Part shown: positions 26,911 to 36,466 of the stretch, one piece after another
Position numbering within the stretch: the first letter of the stretch is position 1
How the letters are laid out: every line of letters starts with the position of its first letter
NCBI RefSeq assembly: GCF_003268775.1
Contig: NZ_QLSU01000002.1
Span: 1 to 64,000 of the forward strand
Length of the DNA stretch: 64,000 nucleotides
Origin: Paraburkholderia unamae
GTDB lineage: Bacteria; Pseudomonadota; Gammaproteobacteria; Burkholderiales; Burkholderiaceae
Direction of reading: 5' to 3'
The notes under the pieces: model-generated
The model's database searches: none
Told to the model about the DNA's origin: nothing
Seen by the model: the letters and a program-made list of their open reading frames with translations, nothing else
Translations under genes and position numbers: made by a program

Positions 26911-27870
26911 TTGCAATCCGCCGCCCGTCTCCACCTGCGCGCCAATCTGCTGATGCTCGCAGCCGCCCTGATCTGGGGCTCGGCGTTCGTCGCCCAGCGC
27001 CTGAGCCTCGATGCCATTGGCCCGTTCCTGTTCACCGGCCTGCGCTTTCTGCTGGGCGCGGGCGTGGTCACGGCGTTCGTACTCGTGCGCCGCCGCGTGG
27101 CTGTTCGTCCGGCTTCAGGCAGCATGGCGGCCCCGGCGCTGTTCGACCGCGCACTGCTGCGTTCGGGCGCGGTGCTCGGCATCGTGCTGGCCGTCGCCAT
27201 CTCGCTTCAGCAGATCGGCCTCGGCTACACCAAAATCGCCAACGCCGGCTTCATCAGCTCGCTCTACGTCGTGATCGTGCCGATGCTCGGCATCATGCTG
27301 CGCCACCGCACGGGCGTCGGCACCTGGCTCGGCGCGGCGCTCGCGGCGGTCGGACTCTACTTCCTCAGCATCAACGAACACTTCTCGGTGATGTACGGCG
27401 ACTGGTACCAGCTCGGCTGTGCGCTCGTGATCTCGATCCAGGTGATGCTCGTGGGCCACTACGCGCCGCGCCACGATCCGCTCGCGCTTTCCATCGTGCA
27501 GTTCGTCGCCTGCGGCGTGGTGTGCCTCGCGATCGGGCTCGTCTGCGAGCCGCTGAGCGCCGCCGCCATCGTGCGCGCCGCGCCCACCATCCTCTACGGC
27601 GGCGCGCTCTCGGTGGGCGTCGGCTACACGCTCCAGGTCGTCGCGCAACGCGACGCCGCGCCCGCCCACGCCGCCGTGATCTTCAGCATGGAAGGCGTGT
27701 TCGCCGCGCTCGCGGGCTGGGCCGCGCTCGGCGAAACGCTCACGCCGCGCGCCCTCGCCGGCTGCGCGCTCATGCTGACCGGCTTGCTTGCCTGTCAACT
27801 GGTGCCGGCCTGGCAGGCCCGCGTGCTTGCTCGCCAGCGCGCGGCTACACAGCCTGCCGAGACCGCGTAA
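26911..27870 (+). CDS. DMT-superfamily (EamA) transporter
   Basis: About 319 residues with ten predicted helices in two EamA repeats. The first begins NLLMLAAALIWGSAFVAQR. The second runs from about residue 165 and ends in FAALAGWAALGETLTPRALAGCALML. The substrate is unknown; related proteins export metabolites or amino acids. The start is uncertain. TTG at 26911 gives a short N-terminus typical of the family, while ATG at 26770 would add 47 polar residues and overlap the likely promoter region. It is a single gene. Confidence 0.85.
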   Translation: MQSAARLHLRANLLMLAAALIWGSAFVAQRLSLDAIGPFLFTGLRFLLGAGVVTAFVLVRRRVAVRPASGSMAAPALFDRALLRSGAVLGIVLAVAISLQQIGLGYTKIANAGFISSLYVVIVPMLGIMLRHRTGVGTWLGAALAAVGLYFLSINEHFSVMYGDWYQLGCALVISIQVMLVGHYAPRHDPLALSIVQFVACGVVCLAIGLVCEPLSAAAIVRAAPTILYGGALSVGVGYTLQVVAQRDAAPAHAAVIFSMEGVFAALAGWAALGETLTPRALAGCALMLTGLLACQLVPAWQARVLARQRAATQPAETA

Positions 27871-27884
27871 AACCCCGCAGATAG

Positions 27885-28374
27885 CGCTTTTACCTGAAGT
27901 GGTATGACCGGCCGCATCCTTCGGCCGCCGCGCCCTGCCCGCGCACGATCGAAATCCTCCAGCGCATTCCCGCCGTGAAGGCCGCGATGTTCGCGATGCA
28001 GCCCGCCGACGGCTCGCTCAATCCGCACCGCGATCCGTTTGCCGGGTCGCTGCGCTATCACCTCTGCCTCAGCACGCGGAACGACGACCGTTGCGCGATC
28101 ATCGTCGACGACATTCCCGACTCCTGGCGTGACAGCGAGGACGTCGTGTTCGATGGAACCTGTCTGCATCACGCGCAGAACAAGACGCGTCAGGATCGCC
28201 TCATCCTCTTCGAACGAAACCGGCGACCGCACGGGGGGCCTCAATGGCGCGTTCCGCTATGTGTATTCGGTGCGCCTCGCGGGCAAGCGCCTGACGGCAT
28301 GGAATCGCAGCGTTTATTACGTCGTCAAACAGGTGTTGTTCGGCGGTATCGCGCTAGCGATTTTCTGGCGCTGA
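27885..28374 (+). pseudogene. lpxO: Remnant of lpxO-like lipid A hydroxylase gene
   Basis: One frame encodes WYDRPHPSAA, then NPHRDPFAGSLRYHLCLSTR with the iron-binding HRD region, then DSWRDSEDVVFDGTCLHHAQNKTRQDRLILF. This matches the Asp/Asn beta-hydroxylase LpxO family, which makes 2-hydroxymyristate on lipid A. After about 28230, near a run of six G (28233..28238), the match moves to another frame (LNGAFRYVYSVRLAGKRLTAWNR to GGIALAIFWR, stop at 28374). The N-terminal third is missing: a TAG precedes the match at 27882. The gene is thus 5'-truncated and frameshifted, probably with an internal deletion. Confidence 0.8.
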
Positions 28375-28435
28375 CCCGTCACTTCACGTCTTTCTCGACG
28401 AATGGCGTCGCCTCTGGGCGGCGCTATTTTTTGCA

Positions 28436-28732
28436 TGTGGATAACGTGCGATTGCATGACGCCCACGCCAGGTTATCCACGCCTGCCTCTGGACAACCTG
28501 GGGATGACCTGGCGAACGACCTGTGGACCACTTCTTGATAACCCGGCGCGCAGTGAAACCGCTTGAAAAGTTATCCCGGAAGCGCGCGATGCGTTCAGGG
28601 TTTTTCCGCATGGCTATCCGTTTCGCATCGATATGAGCCAACAGGCAATTTCTCTGTTGTCCACAGTCAACGCCAGTACTTGTTAACTATTACTACATAT
28701 AAATATAAATACTGATATGAATATGGAGAAAA
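28436..28732. other. AT-rich spacer with DnaA-box-like sites
   Basis: Non-coding spacer. One perfect DnaA box TTATCCACA lies on the minus strand (28436..28444). TTATCCACG (28473..28481) and TTGTCCACA (28657..28665), one mismatch each, lie on the plus strand. A stretch of about 50 bases with very low GC follows (28681..28732). The layout resembles an origin or DnaA-titration site, but no replication gene is near; function is unproven. Confidence 0.35.
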
Positions 28733-28805
28733 CGCGCGACGCTCGCTGCGCTCGCGTGCTGCGCATTCGCGCAAGGTCGTCATCGCCTCCTTTTCAACGT
28801 CAACC

Positions 28806-29312
28806 TCAACGCGCAAGAACACGATCGACGAAACGCGGAAAGCCGAGCAGCGCGCGCCGCGCGATCGATCGGCGAATCTCGTGACGCCTGCCTGAAAAGC
28901 CGACCGTCTCGCTGGCACAAAGCACCCGCCCGTTGTCGATACATGCCCACGCGAAGCAATGCGTCACGGTGGAAACTGCGTCGTCCTCTTCGTCCTCTGC
29001 GTGCGCGAGCAAGCCGATGCTCGCCAGCGCAACGCTTGCGCTGCCCCATCGCCCAACGCCCTTGATCAGCGCGCCTTCGGCGGCTTCGCGCGCGACGGCC
29101 TCGCTGACCAGCCCGTCGCGTTCGATCGTCGGCGCGCTCACGCCCGGCAGCGCCGCGATTGCCGTTGCCGCATGCGCGACATAGCCGAGATCGAGACATC
29201 CCGCCGCGCCGCGCTGATCGGCGAGCATCGCGCCGCCCGTGCAGGTCTCCACGCTCACGAGCACGAGCGCGCGCGTCTTCAGATAGCCGACGATCTGCTT
29301 CGAAATGTTCAT
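28806..29312 (-). CDS. CinA C-terminal domain protein (PncC-like)
   Basis: 168 residues corresponding to the stand-alone CinA C-terminal (nicotinamide-nucleotide amidohydrolase) domain. The motif VSVETCTGGAML is near residues 18-29, where typical members have ESCTGG, and GVSAPTIERDGLVSEAVA follows. In the family this domain deamidates NMN for NAD recycling. The sequence is divergent and lacks the N-terminal CinA domain, so activity is uncertain. Start MNISKQIV at 29312 fits the domain; the frame continues upstream without similarity. It may follow the Sir2 gene, but a terminator lies between them. Confidence 0.78.
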   Translation of the reverse strand: MNISKQIVGYLKTRALVLVSVETCTGGAMLADQRGAAGCLDLGYVAHAATAIAALPGVSAPTIERDGLVSEAVAREAAEGALIKGVGRWGSASVALASIGLLAHAEDEEDDAVSTVTHCFAWACIDNGRVLCASETVGFSGRRHEIRRSIARRALLGFPRFVDRVLAR

Positions 29313-29400
29313 GGCGACAACGCAGGGAAACGAAAACGCGAGTGTCGCACGCGTGCCCTGCACGAATCCCACACACGAATCCGCCACAATCCGCGCAACG

Positions 29401-29434
29401 AAAAAGGGCGTGCATCCCGAGGATGCACGCCCTT
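29401..29434 (-). terminator. Rho-independent terminator of the Sir2 gene
   Basis: Fourteen-base stem AAGGGCGTGCATCC/GGATGCACGCCCTT with a three-base loop. On the minus strand it is followed by TTTTT. It lies about 30 bases after the Sir2-family stop. Confidence 0.9.
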
Positions 29435-29464
29435 GCATGAGTGCGCCGAAACGCTGCCGCGCGG

Positions 29465-30229
29465 CTAGCCGCCCGTCATCATCCGTTCGATGGCCGGTTC
29501 GAGATGCAGCAAGCCGGTCGTCGCGGGCTCGGCCTCCACGACGCCAAAGCAGTCCGTGCGCCGCGGCGCCGGGTCGACGAGAAAGTTGCGCTCGTAGCGC
29601 CCGCAGCGTTCAGGCGGCAGCAGGCGCTCGGGCGGAATCACCTCGAACGCCGTGCCCACTGCGAGAAAGAGATCGTCCGGCGTCATGTCGCGCTGGATGT
29701 TCCAAAGCGTCTCGTACTCGGGGGCGGCTTCGTTGAAGAACACCACGCCGGGCTTCACCCCCTCCACCTGTCCGCAAGACGGGCAAGCGGCCTGCGGGTC
29801 GAGCCCCTTGCCGGAGGCCGGAAAGCGATACTCGCAGTCGGTGCACAGGAGCGAAATCATGTCGCCGTGCAGGTGCGTGACCTGGCGCGCGCCGGCCTGC
29901 TCGAGCATGTCGTCGATGTTTTGCGTGACGAGATGCACGCGCTCCGTGCCCCAGGCGTCCTGCCACTGCGCGAGCAAGCGATGGGCGCCGTTCGGGCGCG
30001 CGTCGCCGCATTCGGCAATGCGCTGGTTGTAAAAGCGGAACACCGCCGGGCGGTTGCGGCGCCATGTGAGGTAGTTGCAGACCTCGTCGATGTTCGCATG
30101 GGACCAGATACCGTCGCCGGTGCGGAACGTGGAAATGCCGCTCTCCGCAGACAGGCCCGCACCGGAAAACACGAACAGGCGGGGCAGTCTGCCGGACTGC
30201 CGCGGTTGCAGGGATTGCGCCACTGTCAT
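29465..30229 (-). CDS. Sir2-family NAD-dependent protein deacylase
   Basis: 254 residues. NAD-binding blocks are VFSGAGLSAESGISTFR and TQNIDDMLEQAG, with the catalytic His in THLHGD. A zinc site is formed by CTDC and CPSC. The family removes acyl groups from protein lysines, yielding nicotinamide and O-acyl-ADP-ribose. The N-terminus carries a 15-residue polar extension. Two genes linked to NAD turnover (Sir2 and CinA-like) are neighbours here, which may be chance since a terminator separates them. Confidence 0.9.
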   Translation of the reverse strand: MTVAQSLQPRQSGRLPRLFVFSGAGLSAESGISTFRTGDGIWSHANIDEVCNYLTWRRNRPAVFRFYNQRIAECGDARPNGAHRLLAQWQDAWGTERVHLVTQNIDDMLEQAGARQVTHLHGDMISLLCTDCEYRFPASGKGLDPQAACPSCGQVEGVKPGVVFFNEAAPEYETLWNIQRDMTPDDLFLAVGTAFEVIPPERLLPPERCGRYERNFLVDPAPRRTDCFGVVEAEPATTGLLHLEPAIERMMTGG

Positions 30230-30440
30230 CTCCTTGATCGAACGGCGACATTATGATCGTCCAACGGACTTTCGGCTGGACCTTTCGGGGCGAAGTCGCG
30301 CGGATTGCACGCGATACGCCTGCGGGCATGAAACGCACCCGTGGAGACGACGCGGCGGCGCGCCGAGGGCCCAGGGCGCAAGCGATCCGTGCGAGCCGCC
30401 TGAGCGGCCTCTGAACGCCTCCTGCTGCGATCGGCAAAAC

Positions 30441-30473
30441 AAAAAGGGGATGCCGCATGGGCATCCCCTTTTT
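30441..30473 (-). terminator. Rho-independent terminator after glmS
   Basis: Fourteen-base stem AAAAAGGGGATGCC and complement around a GCATG loop. It has T runs on both strands and lies about 40 bases beyond the glmS stop. Confidence 0.9.
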
Positions 30474-30515
30474 CAAGACGTTCTCAGCGCGGCCGGCGGC
30501 CGCACGAGAACAACC

Positions 30516-32342
30516 TCACTCCACCGTCACCGACTTCGCGAGATTGCGCGGCTTGTCCACATCGGTGCCGCGCGCGCAGGCCGTGTGATACGCGAGCATT
30601 TGCAGCGGCACGACGTGCAGGATCGGCGAAAGCAGCCCGTAGTGCTCCGGCATGCGGATCACGTGAATGCCGTCTTCGCTCGTGATATGCGTGTCGGCGT
30701 CGGCGAATACGTAGAGCTGGCCGCCGCGCGCGCGCACTTCCTGCATGTTCGACTTGAGCTTTTCGAGCAGCGCGTCGTTGGGCGCCACCGTCACCACCGG
30801 CATCGCCTCGGTCACGAGCGCGAGCGGCCCGTGCTTGAGCTCGCCCGCCGGATACGCCTCGGCGTGGATGTACGAGATTTCCTTGAGCTTGAGCGCACCT
30901 TCGAGCGCGATCGGGTAATGCAGCCCGCGCCCCAGGAACAACGCGTTTTCCTTGCGTGCGAACTCGTCCGACCACGCGATGATCTGCGGCTCCAGCGCGA
31001 GCACGCCGTTGAGCGCGGCCGGCAGGTGACGCAGCAGCTTCAGGTACGCGGCTTCCTGCCCGGCATTCACATGACCGCGCAGCTTGCCGAGCGTCACCGC
31101 GAGAATGAAGAGGCCCACGAGCTGCGTGGTGAACGCCTTGGTCGACGCCACGCCGATCTCGCGCCCCGCGTGCGTGAGGAACTTGAGTTCGGTGAGGCGC
31201 ACCATCGCGCTCGTCGCCACGTTGCACACCGCGAGCGTGTGCTCCATGCCGAGCGACTGCGCGTGCTTGAGCGCGGCGAGCGTGTCGGCGGTTTCGCCCG
31301 ACTGCGAGATGGTCACGACGAGCGAGCGCGGATTCGGCACCGACTCGCGGTAGCGGTATTCGCTTGCGATCTCGACATCGGTGCGGATCTTCGCCACCGT
31401 TTCGAGCCAGTACTTCGCCGTGAGGCCCGCGTAGTAGCTCGTGCCGCACGCGAGAATCAGGATGCTGTCGATGCCCTTGAACACCTCGCCCGCGTTCTCG
31501 CCGAAAAGCTCGGGCGTGAAGGCGTCGGTAGCGGGAATCGTGTCGGAGATCGCGCGCGGCTGCTCGAAGATTTCCTTCTGCATGTAGTGGCGATACGGGC
31601 CGAGGTCGACCGCGCCGCCGTATGCGCCGTAGGCCTGCACGTCGCGCACTTCGCGGGTCACGATGTTGCCCGCGCGGTCGGCAATGCGCACGCCTTCCAG
31701 CGTGATCTCGCACACATCGCCTTCTTCCAGATAGCTGATGTGCTCGGCGCTGCCCGCAATGGCGAGTCCATCGGATGCGATGAAGTTCTCGCCCTTGCCA
31801 TAGCCCACCACGAGCGGCGAACCGGCACGCGCGCCCACCACCGTATGCGGCTGGCTCTTGTGTACCACACCGATCGCATAGGCGCCCGCGAGTTGCTGCA
31901 CGGCCTCGCGCACGGCGGCGAACAGGTCGCCTCGATAGAGGCTGTGGATCAGGTGGGCGATGACTTCGGTGTCGGTCTGCGAGACGAACTCGTAGCCCTT
32001 CGCGCGCAGCATGTCGCGCAGCGACTCGTAGTTCTCGATGATGCCGTTATGCACGATCGCGAGCGTGTCCCGCGAGAAGATCGGGTGCGCATTGTTCACG
32101 GTGGGCGCGCCATGCGTGGCCCAGCGCGTGTGGGCGATGCCCGTCACACCTTCGAAATGCGCCTCGCGTACCTGCTCGTCGAGTTCGGCCACGCGTGCGA
32201 CGCTGCGCACGCGCTGCGGGCCGTCGGCCGTCACGACGGCCACGCCGCACGAGTCGTAGCCGCGATATTCGAGGCGCCGCAGTCCTTCGATCAGGACGGG
32301 AACGATGTTACGAAGCGCTACCGCGCCGACAATGCCGCACAT
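30516..32342 (-). CDS. glmS: Glutamine-fructose-6-phosphate aminotransferase
   Basis: 608 residues, the normal GlmS length. It makes glucosamine-6-phosphate from fructose-6-phosphate and glutamine, the entry to UDP-GlcNAc. The start at 32342 places the catalytic Cys right after Met (MCGIVGAVA). The glutaminase domain shows [11 protein letters not shown]. Two SIS isomerase domains follow from about residue 290 ([25 protein letters not shown]), ending [11 protein letters not shown]. It lies 72 bases downstream of glmU on the same strand, so an operon of the two UDP-GlcNAc genes is likely. Confidence 0.96.
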   Translation of the reverse strand: MCGIVGAVALRNIVPVLIEGLRRLEYRGYDSCGVAVVTADGPQRVRSVARVAELDEQVREAHFEGVTGIAHTRWATHGAPTVNNAHPIFSRDTLAIVHNGIIENYESLRDMLRAKGYEFVSQTDTEVIAHLIHSLYRGDLFAAVREAVQQLAGAYAIGVVHKSQPHTVVGARAGSPLVVGYGKGENFIASDGLAIAGSAEHISYLEEGDVCEITLEGVRIADRAGNIVTREVRDVQAYGAYGGAVDLGPYRHYMQKEIFEQPRAISDTIPATDAFTPELFGENAGEVFKGIDSILILACGTSYYAGLTAKYWLETVAKIRTDVEIASEYRYRESVPNPRSLVVTISQSGETADTLAALKHAQSLGMEHTLAVCNVATSAMVRLTELKFLTHAGREIGVASTKAFTTQLVGLFILAVTLGKLRGHVNAGQEAAYLKLLRHLPAALNGVLALEPQIIAWSDEFARKENALFLGRGLHYPIALEGALKLKEISYIHAEAYPAGELKHGPLALVTEAMPVVTVAPNDALLEKLKSNMQEVRARGGQLYVFADADTHITSEDGIHVIRMPEHYGLLSPILHVVPLQMLAYHTACARGTDVDKPRNLAKSVTVE

Positions 32343-32414
32343 GGATTCGATCCTTTGCAATGAGAGGCGTGGGCGCCGCGCAGCTTTTGACGCGCGACGC
32401 CGGAATTCAACCGT

Positions 32415-33776
32415 TCACTTCTTTTTCTTCACCGGCCGAACGTAGCCGGTTTTCGCGATCTGCGATTTCTCGTTGAGCACGAGCGTGCCCTCCGGCACGT
32501 CCTTCCATACCGTCGTGCCCGCCGCGATGGTCACGCCGCGGCCCACGCGCACGGGCGCGACGAGCTGCGTATCGGAACCCACGAACACGTTGTCTTCGAT
32601 GACCGTGCGATGCTTGTTCGCGCCGTCGTAATTGCAGGTGATGGTGCCCGCGCCGATGTTCACGCCCGCGCCCACGTCGGCGTCGCCCACGTAGCTCAGA
32701 TGGTTCGCCTTCGAACCCACGCCGATGTTCGCGTTCTTCACTTCGACGAAGTTGCCCACGTGCACGTCGTCGGCGAGTGTTGCGCCGGGGCGCAGGCGCG
32801 CGTACGGCCCGAGCACCGCGTTCGCGCCGACTGCCGCGCTTTCGATGTGCGTGTAGGCGTCCACGCGCGTGCCCGCGCCGATCGACGCGCTGCGAATCAC
32901 GCAGTTCGGGCCCACGCTCACGTTGTCCGCCAGCGTCACCTCGCCTTCGAACACGCAGTTCACGTCGATGAACACGTCGCGCCCGCAGGTGAGCGAGCCG
33001 CGCACGTCGATGCGAGCCGGGTCCGCGAGCGTGACGCCCGCCACGAGCAGCGCCTCGGCCACGTTGCGCTGATGCACGCGCTCCAGTTCGGCAAGCTGCT
33101 GCTTGCTGTTCACGCCGAGCGTTTCCCATTCTTCGTCGGGCTGCGCGGTCACGGCCGGGTGGCCGGAGGCGATCGCGGCTTCCACGACGTCGGTGAGGTA
33201 ATACTCGCCCTGCGCGTTGTCGTTCTTCAGCGCGGCGAGCCAGCCCGCGAGCGGCGCGGTGGGCGTCACGACGATGCCGGTGTTGATCTCGGCGATCTTG
33301 CGTTGTGCTTCGTTCGCGTCCTTCTGCTCGACGATGCGCACGACCTTGCCCGCCGCGTCGCGCACGATGCGGCCGTAGCCGGTCGGGTCGTCGAGCGTGA
33401 CGGTCAGGATGCCGTAACCGTTCTGGCCGGCGGCGTCGACAAGGCGCTCGAGCGTCGAGGCGCGCGTGAGCGGCACGTCGCCGTAAAGCACGAGCGTGGG
33501 GACGCTCGTGTCGAGCAGCGGCAGCGCCTGCGCGAGCGCGTGGCCCGTGCCGAGCTGCTGCGCCTGCACGGCGAACTGGACGTCGGGCGCGCCAACGGCT
33601 TCGCGCACGGCTTCGCCGCCATGGCCGACCACCACCACGAGGCGGGTGGGCGAAAGCGTGCGAGCGGTGTCGATGACGTGCGAGAGAAGCGGCTTGCCGG
33701 CGAGCGGGTGAAGCACTTTGGGCAGCGCGGAGTGCATGCGTTTGCCCATGCCTGCCGCGAGGATCACGATGTTCAT
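32415..33776 (-). CDS. glmU: Bifunctional UDP-GlcNAc pyrophosphorylase / GlcN-1-P acetyltransferase
   Basis: 453 residues. The N-terminal uridylyltransferase starts [23 protein letters not shown], with LYGDVPLTR further on. The C-terminal left-handed beta-helix acetyltransferase has hexapeptide repeats ([17 protein letters not shown]). The last two steps of UDP-GlcNAc synthesis are covered, matching the neighbour glmS. The start at 33776 puts the nucleotide loop at the N-terminus; the frame upstream to 33869 has no similarity. Confidence 0.96.
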   Translation of the reverse strand: MNIVILAAGMGKRMHSALPKVLHPLAGKPLLSHVIDTARTLSPTRLVVVVGHGGEAVREAVGAPDVQFAVQAQQLGTGHALAQALPLLDTSVPTLVLYGDVPLTRASTLERLVDAAGQNGYGILTVTLDDPTGYGRIVRDAAGKVVRIVEQKDANEAQRKIAEINTGIVVTPTAPLAGWLAALKNDNAQGEYYLTDVVEAAIASGHPAVTAQPDEEWETLGVNSKQQLAELERVHQRNVAEALLVAGVTLADPARIDVRGSLTCGRDVFIDVNCVFEGEVTLADNVSVGPNCVIRSASIGAGTRVDAYTHIESAAVGANAVLGPYARLRPGATLADDVHVGNFVEVKNANIGVGSKANHLSYVGDADVGAGVNIGAGTITCNYDGANKHRTVIEDNVFVGSDTQLVAPVRVGRGVTIAAGTTVWKDVPEGTLVLNEKSQIAKTGYVRPVKKKK

Positions 33777-33911
33777 TGCATCGGTGACTGGATGAGGAAA
33801 GAAGCGTCCGATTCTAGCATGGGGGGTATCCCCAGGACGTTGACCTGGCGGGCATTCGCGCCCGGACAAACACTCTTTTACAACCTCATTTCTGCGCGCC
33901 GGCCGGCCATG

Positions 33912-33943
33912 AAAAAACGCTCCGATGCGGGGTCGGAGCGTTT
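33912..33943 (-). terminator. Rho-independent terminator after ttcA
   Basis: Stem AAACGCTCCGA/TCGGAGCGTTT with a seven-base loop. On the minus strand the stem runs into six T. It begins about 25 bases after the ttcA stop. Confidence 0.88.
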
Positions 33944-33968
33944 GAACACCATCGATTGCCGGCGCGGC

Positions 33969-34967
33969 TCAAAGATCGTCGAACGGCGTGAACTTGATCG
34001 TCGTGCCGTCGGCGGGCGCCGGGTCGGTCGAGCACGGCTCCTCGTCGAACGCGATGTCGCCCGCCGGATCGCCCACGCCCGTCGCGCGCAGGTCCGCGAA
34101 GTTGAACAGCTTCGTGTCCATGAGGTGCGAGGGCACCACGTTGCCGAGCGCGTTGAACATGTTCTCCACACGGCCAGGAAAGCGCTTGTCCCACTCGCGG
34201 ATCAGCGCCTTCATTTCGGCGCGCTTCAGGTTCGGCTGGCTGCCGCACAGGTTGCACGGAATGATCGGGAATTCGCGCAGTTCCGCGTACTTTTCGAGAT
34301 CGGTTTCCTTCACGTAGGCGAGCGGCCGGATCACCACGTTCTTGCCGTCGTCCGATTGCAGCTTGGGCGGCATGCCCTTGAGCTTGCCGCCGTAGAACAG
34401 GTTCAGCAGCAGCGTTTGCAGGATGTCGTCGCGATGATGGCCGAGCGCGATCTTGGTCGCGCCGAGTTCCCCCGCCACGCGGTACAGAATGCCGCGGCGC
34501 AGGCGCGAACACAGCGAGCACGTGGTCTTGCCCTCGGGCACGAGGCGCTTGACGATGCTGTAGGTGTCCTGATTCTCGATGTGGTACGGCACGCCCACAC
34601 GGTCGAGATACTCGGGCAGCACGTGCTCGGGAAAGCCCGGCTGCTTCTGGTCGAGGTTCACGGCCACGATGTCGAAATCGATCGGCGCGCGCTCGCGCAG
34701 GCGCAGGAGCACGTCGAGCATCGCGTAGCTATCCTTGCCGCCCGACAGGCAAACCATCACCTTGTCGCCGTTCTCGATCATGTTGTAGTCGCCGATCGCC
34801 TGGCCGACCTGGCGCGCGATGCGCTTGAACAGCTTGTTGTTCTCGTAGGCTTCCTTCTGCTCGCGGCGCGTGAGCGCGCGGCGGCCGGATTCCTCGCTTT
34901 GCTCGGCGTTCGCGGTTTCGTCGTGCGTGGCGTCCTCGCCGACGGGGAGCGTTTCGGGGGCGTTCAT
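33969..34967 (-). CDS. ttcA: tRNA 2-thiocytidine biosynthesis protein TtcA
   Basis: 332 residues. The enzyme thiolates C32 of certain tRNAs using ATP and an Fe-S cluster. The PP-loop [14 protein letters not shown] is near residue 70, with [10 protein letters not shown] and CNLCGSQPN, the cysteine pairs for cluster binding. The N-terminal 30 residues are acidic and variable. It follows folB by 3 bases, so the two are cotranscribed despite unrelated functions. Confidence 0.94.
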   Translation of the reverse strand: MNAPETLPVGEDATHDETANAEQSEESGRRALTRREQKEAYENNKLFKRIARQVGQAIGDYNMIENGDKVMVCLSGGKDSYAMLDVLLRLRERAPIDFDIVAVNLDQKQPGFPEHVLPEYLDRVGVPYHIENQDTYSIVKRLVPEGKTTCSLCSRLRRGILYRVAGELGATKIALGHHRDDILQTLLLNLFYGGKLKGMPPKLQSDDGKNVVIRPLAYVKETDLEKYAELREFPIIPCNLCGSQPNLKRAEMKALIREWDKRFPGRVENMFNALGNVVPSHLMDTKLFNFADLRATGVGDPAGDIAFDEEPCSTDPAPADGTTIKFTPFDDL

Positions 34968-34970
34968 GAA

Positions 34971-35366
34971 TCAGTCCTCTTTGATGCGAAAGACCTCGAC
35001 GCCCACCGCGTCGCAGTCCGGATAGACGTCGGGCTTCTCGGTCGAGACGCGCACCGCGCGCACGAGTTCGTGCGAGAGCAGCGCCGCGGCGAGATCGTCG
35101 CAGAGCGTCTCCTGCAAATGGATATGGCCCTTGCCCACGCGCTGCGCGACGGTCGCGCGCATGAAGTCGTAGTCCACGACTTCGCGCAGCTTGTCCTCGT
35201 GCGGCGTGGTCGAGGCGAGCGGCACGAACAGATCGACGTTGATGATGACGCGCTGCTCGCCGCGTTTTTCGAAGTCATGCACGCCGATGTTGATGTGCAC
35301 TTCGTAGTCGCGCAGGAAAAGCCGGCGGCAGTCGGCGAGCCGGGGGTGAAGCAAAACGGTGGACAT
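34971..35366 (-). CDS. folB: Dihydroneopterin aldolase family protein
   Basis: 131 residues with the FolB fold: LRDYEVHINIGVHDFEKRGEQRVIINVDL at the N-terminus and a C-terminal VRVSTEKPDV block. The enzyme cleaves dihydroneopterin in folate synthesis. It is immediately upstream of ttcA (3-base gap). A pteridine-reductase-like SDR gene follows the same orientation 214 bases upstream, in keeping with a pterin theme. Start MSTVLLHP is the only good ATG. Confidence 0.9.
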   Translation of the reverse strand: MSTVLLHPRLADCRRLFLRDYEVHINIGVHDFEKRGEQRVIINVDLFVPLASTTPHEDKLREVVDYDFMRATVAQRVGKGHIHLQETLCDDLAAALLSHELVRAVRVSTEKPDVYPDCDAVGVEVFRIKED

Positions 35367-35580
35367 GTATCTTCCAGTCGATAAAAGCGTGCGTTCTCTC
35401 GCACGTGGGCGGGGCGCGGCGCGCCCGGCGGGTCGTTCAGCCGGTCTGCAAAGCCGCTCGTGCGCGGCGGCTTGCGTTCCTTAGTCTTCGTTAGCGCCGC
35501 TGGCCCGCAGTTCTGCGCGCAGCGTGCTATGCATTTAGTTGCAAAACTTGGCGCAACCGAGGTGCGCCAAGCGCCGGGCT

Positions 35581-36360
35581 TCAGCCGCCCGTCAAAAACA
35601 TCACGTCGCGCGGCAGCGGCACGAGGTGCTGGCCGCCATCCACGACGAGCGTCGTGCCGGTCACGCCCGAAGCCTTCGCGAGATACAGCGCGGCTTCCAC
35701 GAGATCGGCGGGCCTCGACGCGCGCTTGAGCGGCGTAACCTGATGCGCGGCGGCAAAGCTCTCCGGCGTCTGGTCGCCCGACTGCAACGTGAGACCGGGC
35801 GCGAGCCCCACCACGCGCACCTTGGGCGCGAGCGCCTGGGCAAGCGCGACAGTGGCGTTCTGCAAGGCGGCCTTCGTCAGCGTGTACGACAGATAGTCGG
35901 GGTTCATGTTGTACAGCTTCTGGTCGAGCACGTTGATCACGCAGGTGCGCAAGGTTTCGTCGCTCGCGGCCGCCTCGGGCGTCGCCTCGTACAGCGTGCG
36001 CGCCAGTACGAGCGGCGCGCCCACGTTGATCGCCATGAGCTGCAACAGCTTCACGTAGCCCACGTCGCGCGCGGTGTCTTCATCAAAGCGCGAGGCATTG
36101 TTGAGCACGCACGCTGGGCGGCCCAGCGCGGCCACGCAATCCGGCACGAGCCGCGCGACCTCGTCCTCATTGCCCAGATCGGCGTGCAGCGCCACGGCCT
36201 TGCGGCCCAGCGCCGCGATCTGCGCGACGACGTCGTTGGCGGCCTCGCGCGACTCGCCGTAATGCACGGCGACGTCCCAGCCGCGCGCCGCAAAGCCGAG
36301 CGACAGCTCGCGGCCAATGCGGCGCGCTCCGCCCGTCACCAGCACCACAGGCGCCTGCAT
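35581..36360 (-). CDS. SDR-family oxidoreductase, pteridine-reductase-like (FolM type)
   Basis: About 259 residues from the ATG at 36360. The coenzyme motif VTGGARRIGREL is the TGxxxRxG form typical of pteridine reductases. VLNNASRF replaces the usual NNAG. The active-site pair is in YLSYTLTKAAL. Near folB this suggests dihydrobiopterin or dihydrofolate reduction, an inference. The start is unsure: an in-frame ATG at 36453 would add 31 low-complexity residues and leave only 13 bases to the divergent gene. No ribosome-binding site separates the choices. Confidence 0.85.
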   Translation of the reverse strand: MQAPVVLVTGGARRIGRELSLGFAARGWDVAVHYGESREAANDVVAQIAALGRKAVALHADLGNEDEVARLVPDCVAALGRPACVLNNASRFDEDTARDVGYVKLLQLMAINVGAPLVLARTLYEATPEAAASDETLRTCVINVLDQKLYNMNPDYLSYTLTKAALQNATVALAQALAPKVRVVGLAPGLTLQSGDQTPESFAAAHQVTPLKRASRPADLVEAALYLAKASGVTGTTLVVDGGQHLVPLPRDVMFLTGG

Positions 36361-36466
36361 GGCGGCGTCAGAATTGGGGTGCGATACAGATTGCGGTTCG
36401 CGGACGGACGCGCCGCCGGCGTCAGCCGGGCGGATGCCGGGAGTTGCGCTCATTTACAATGCCGGG

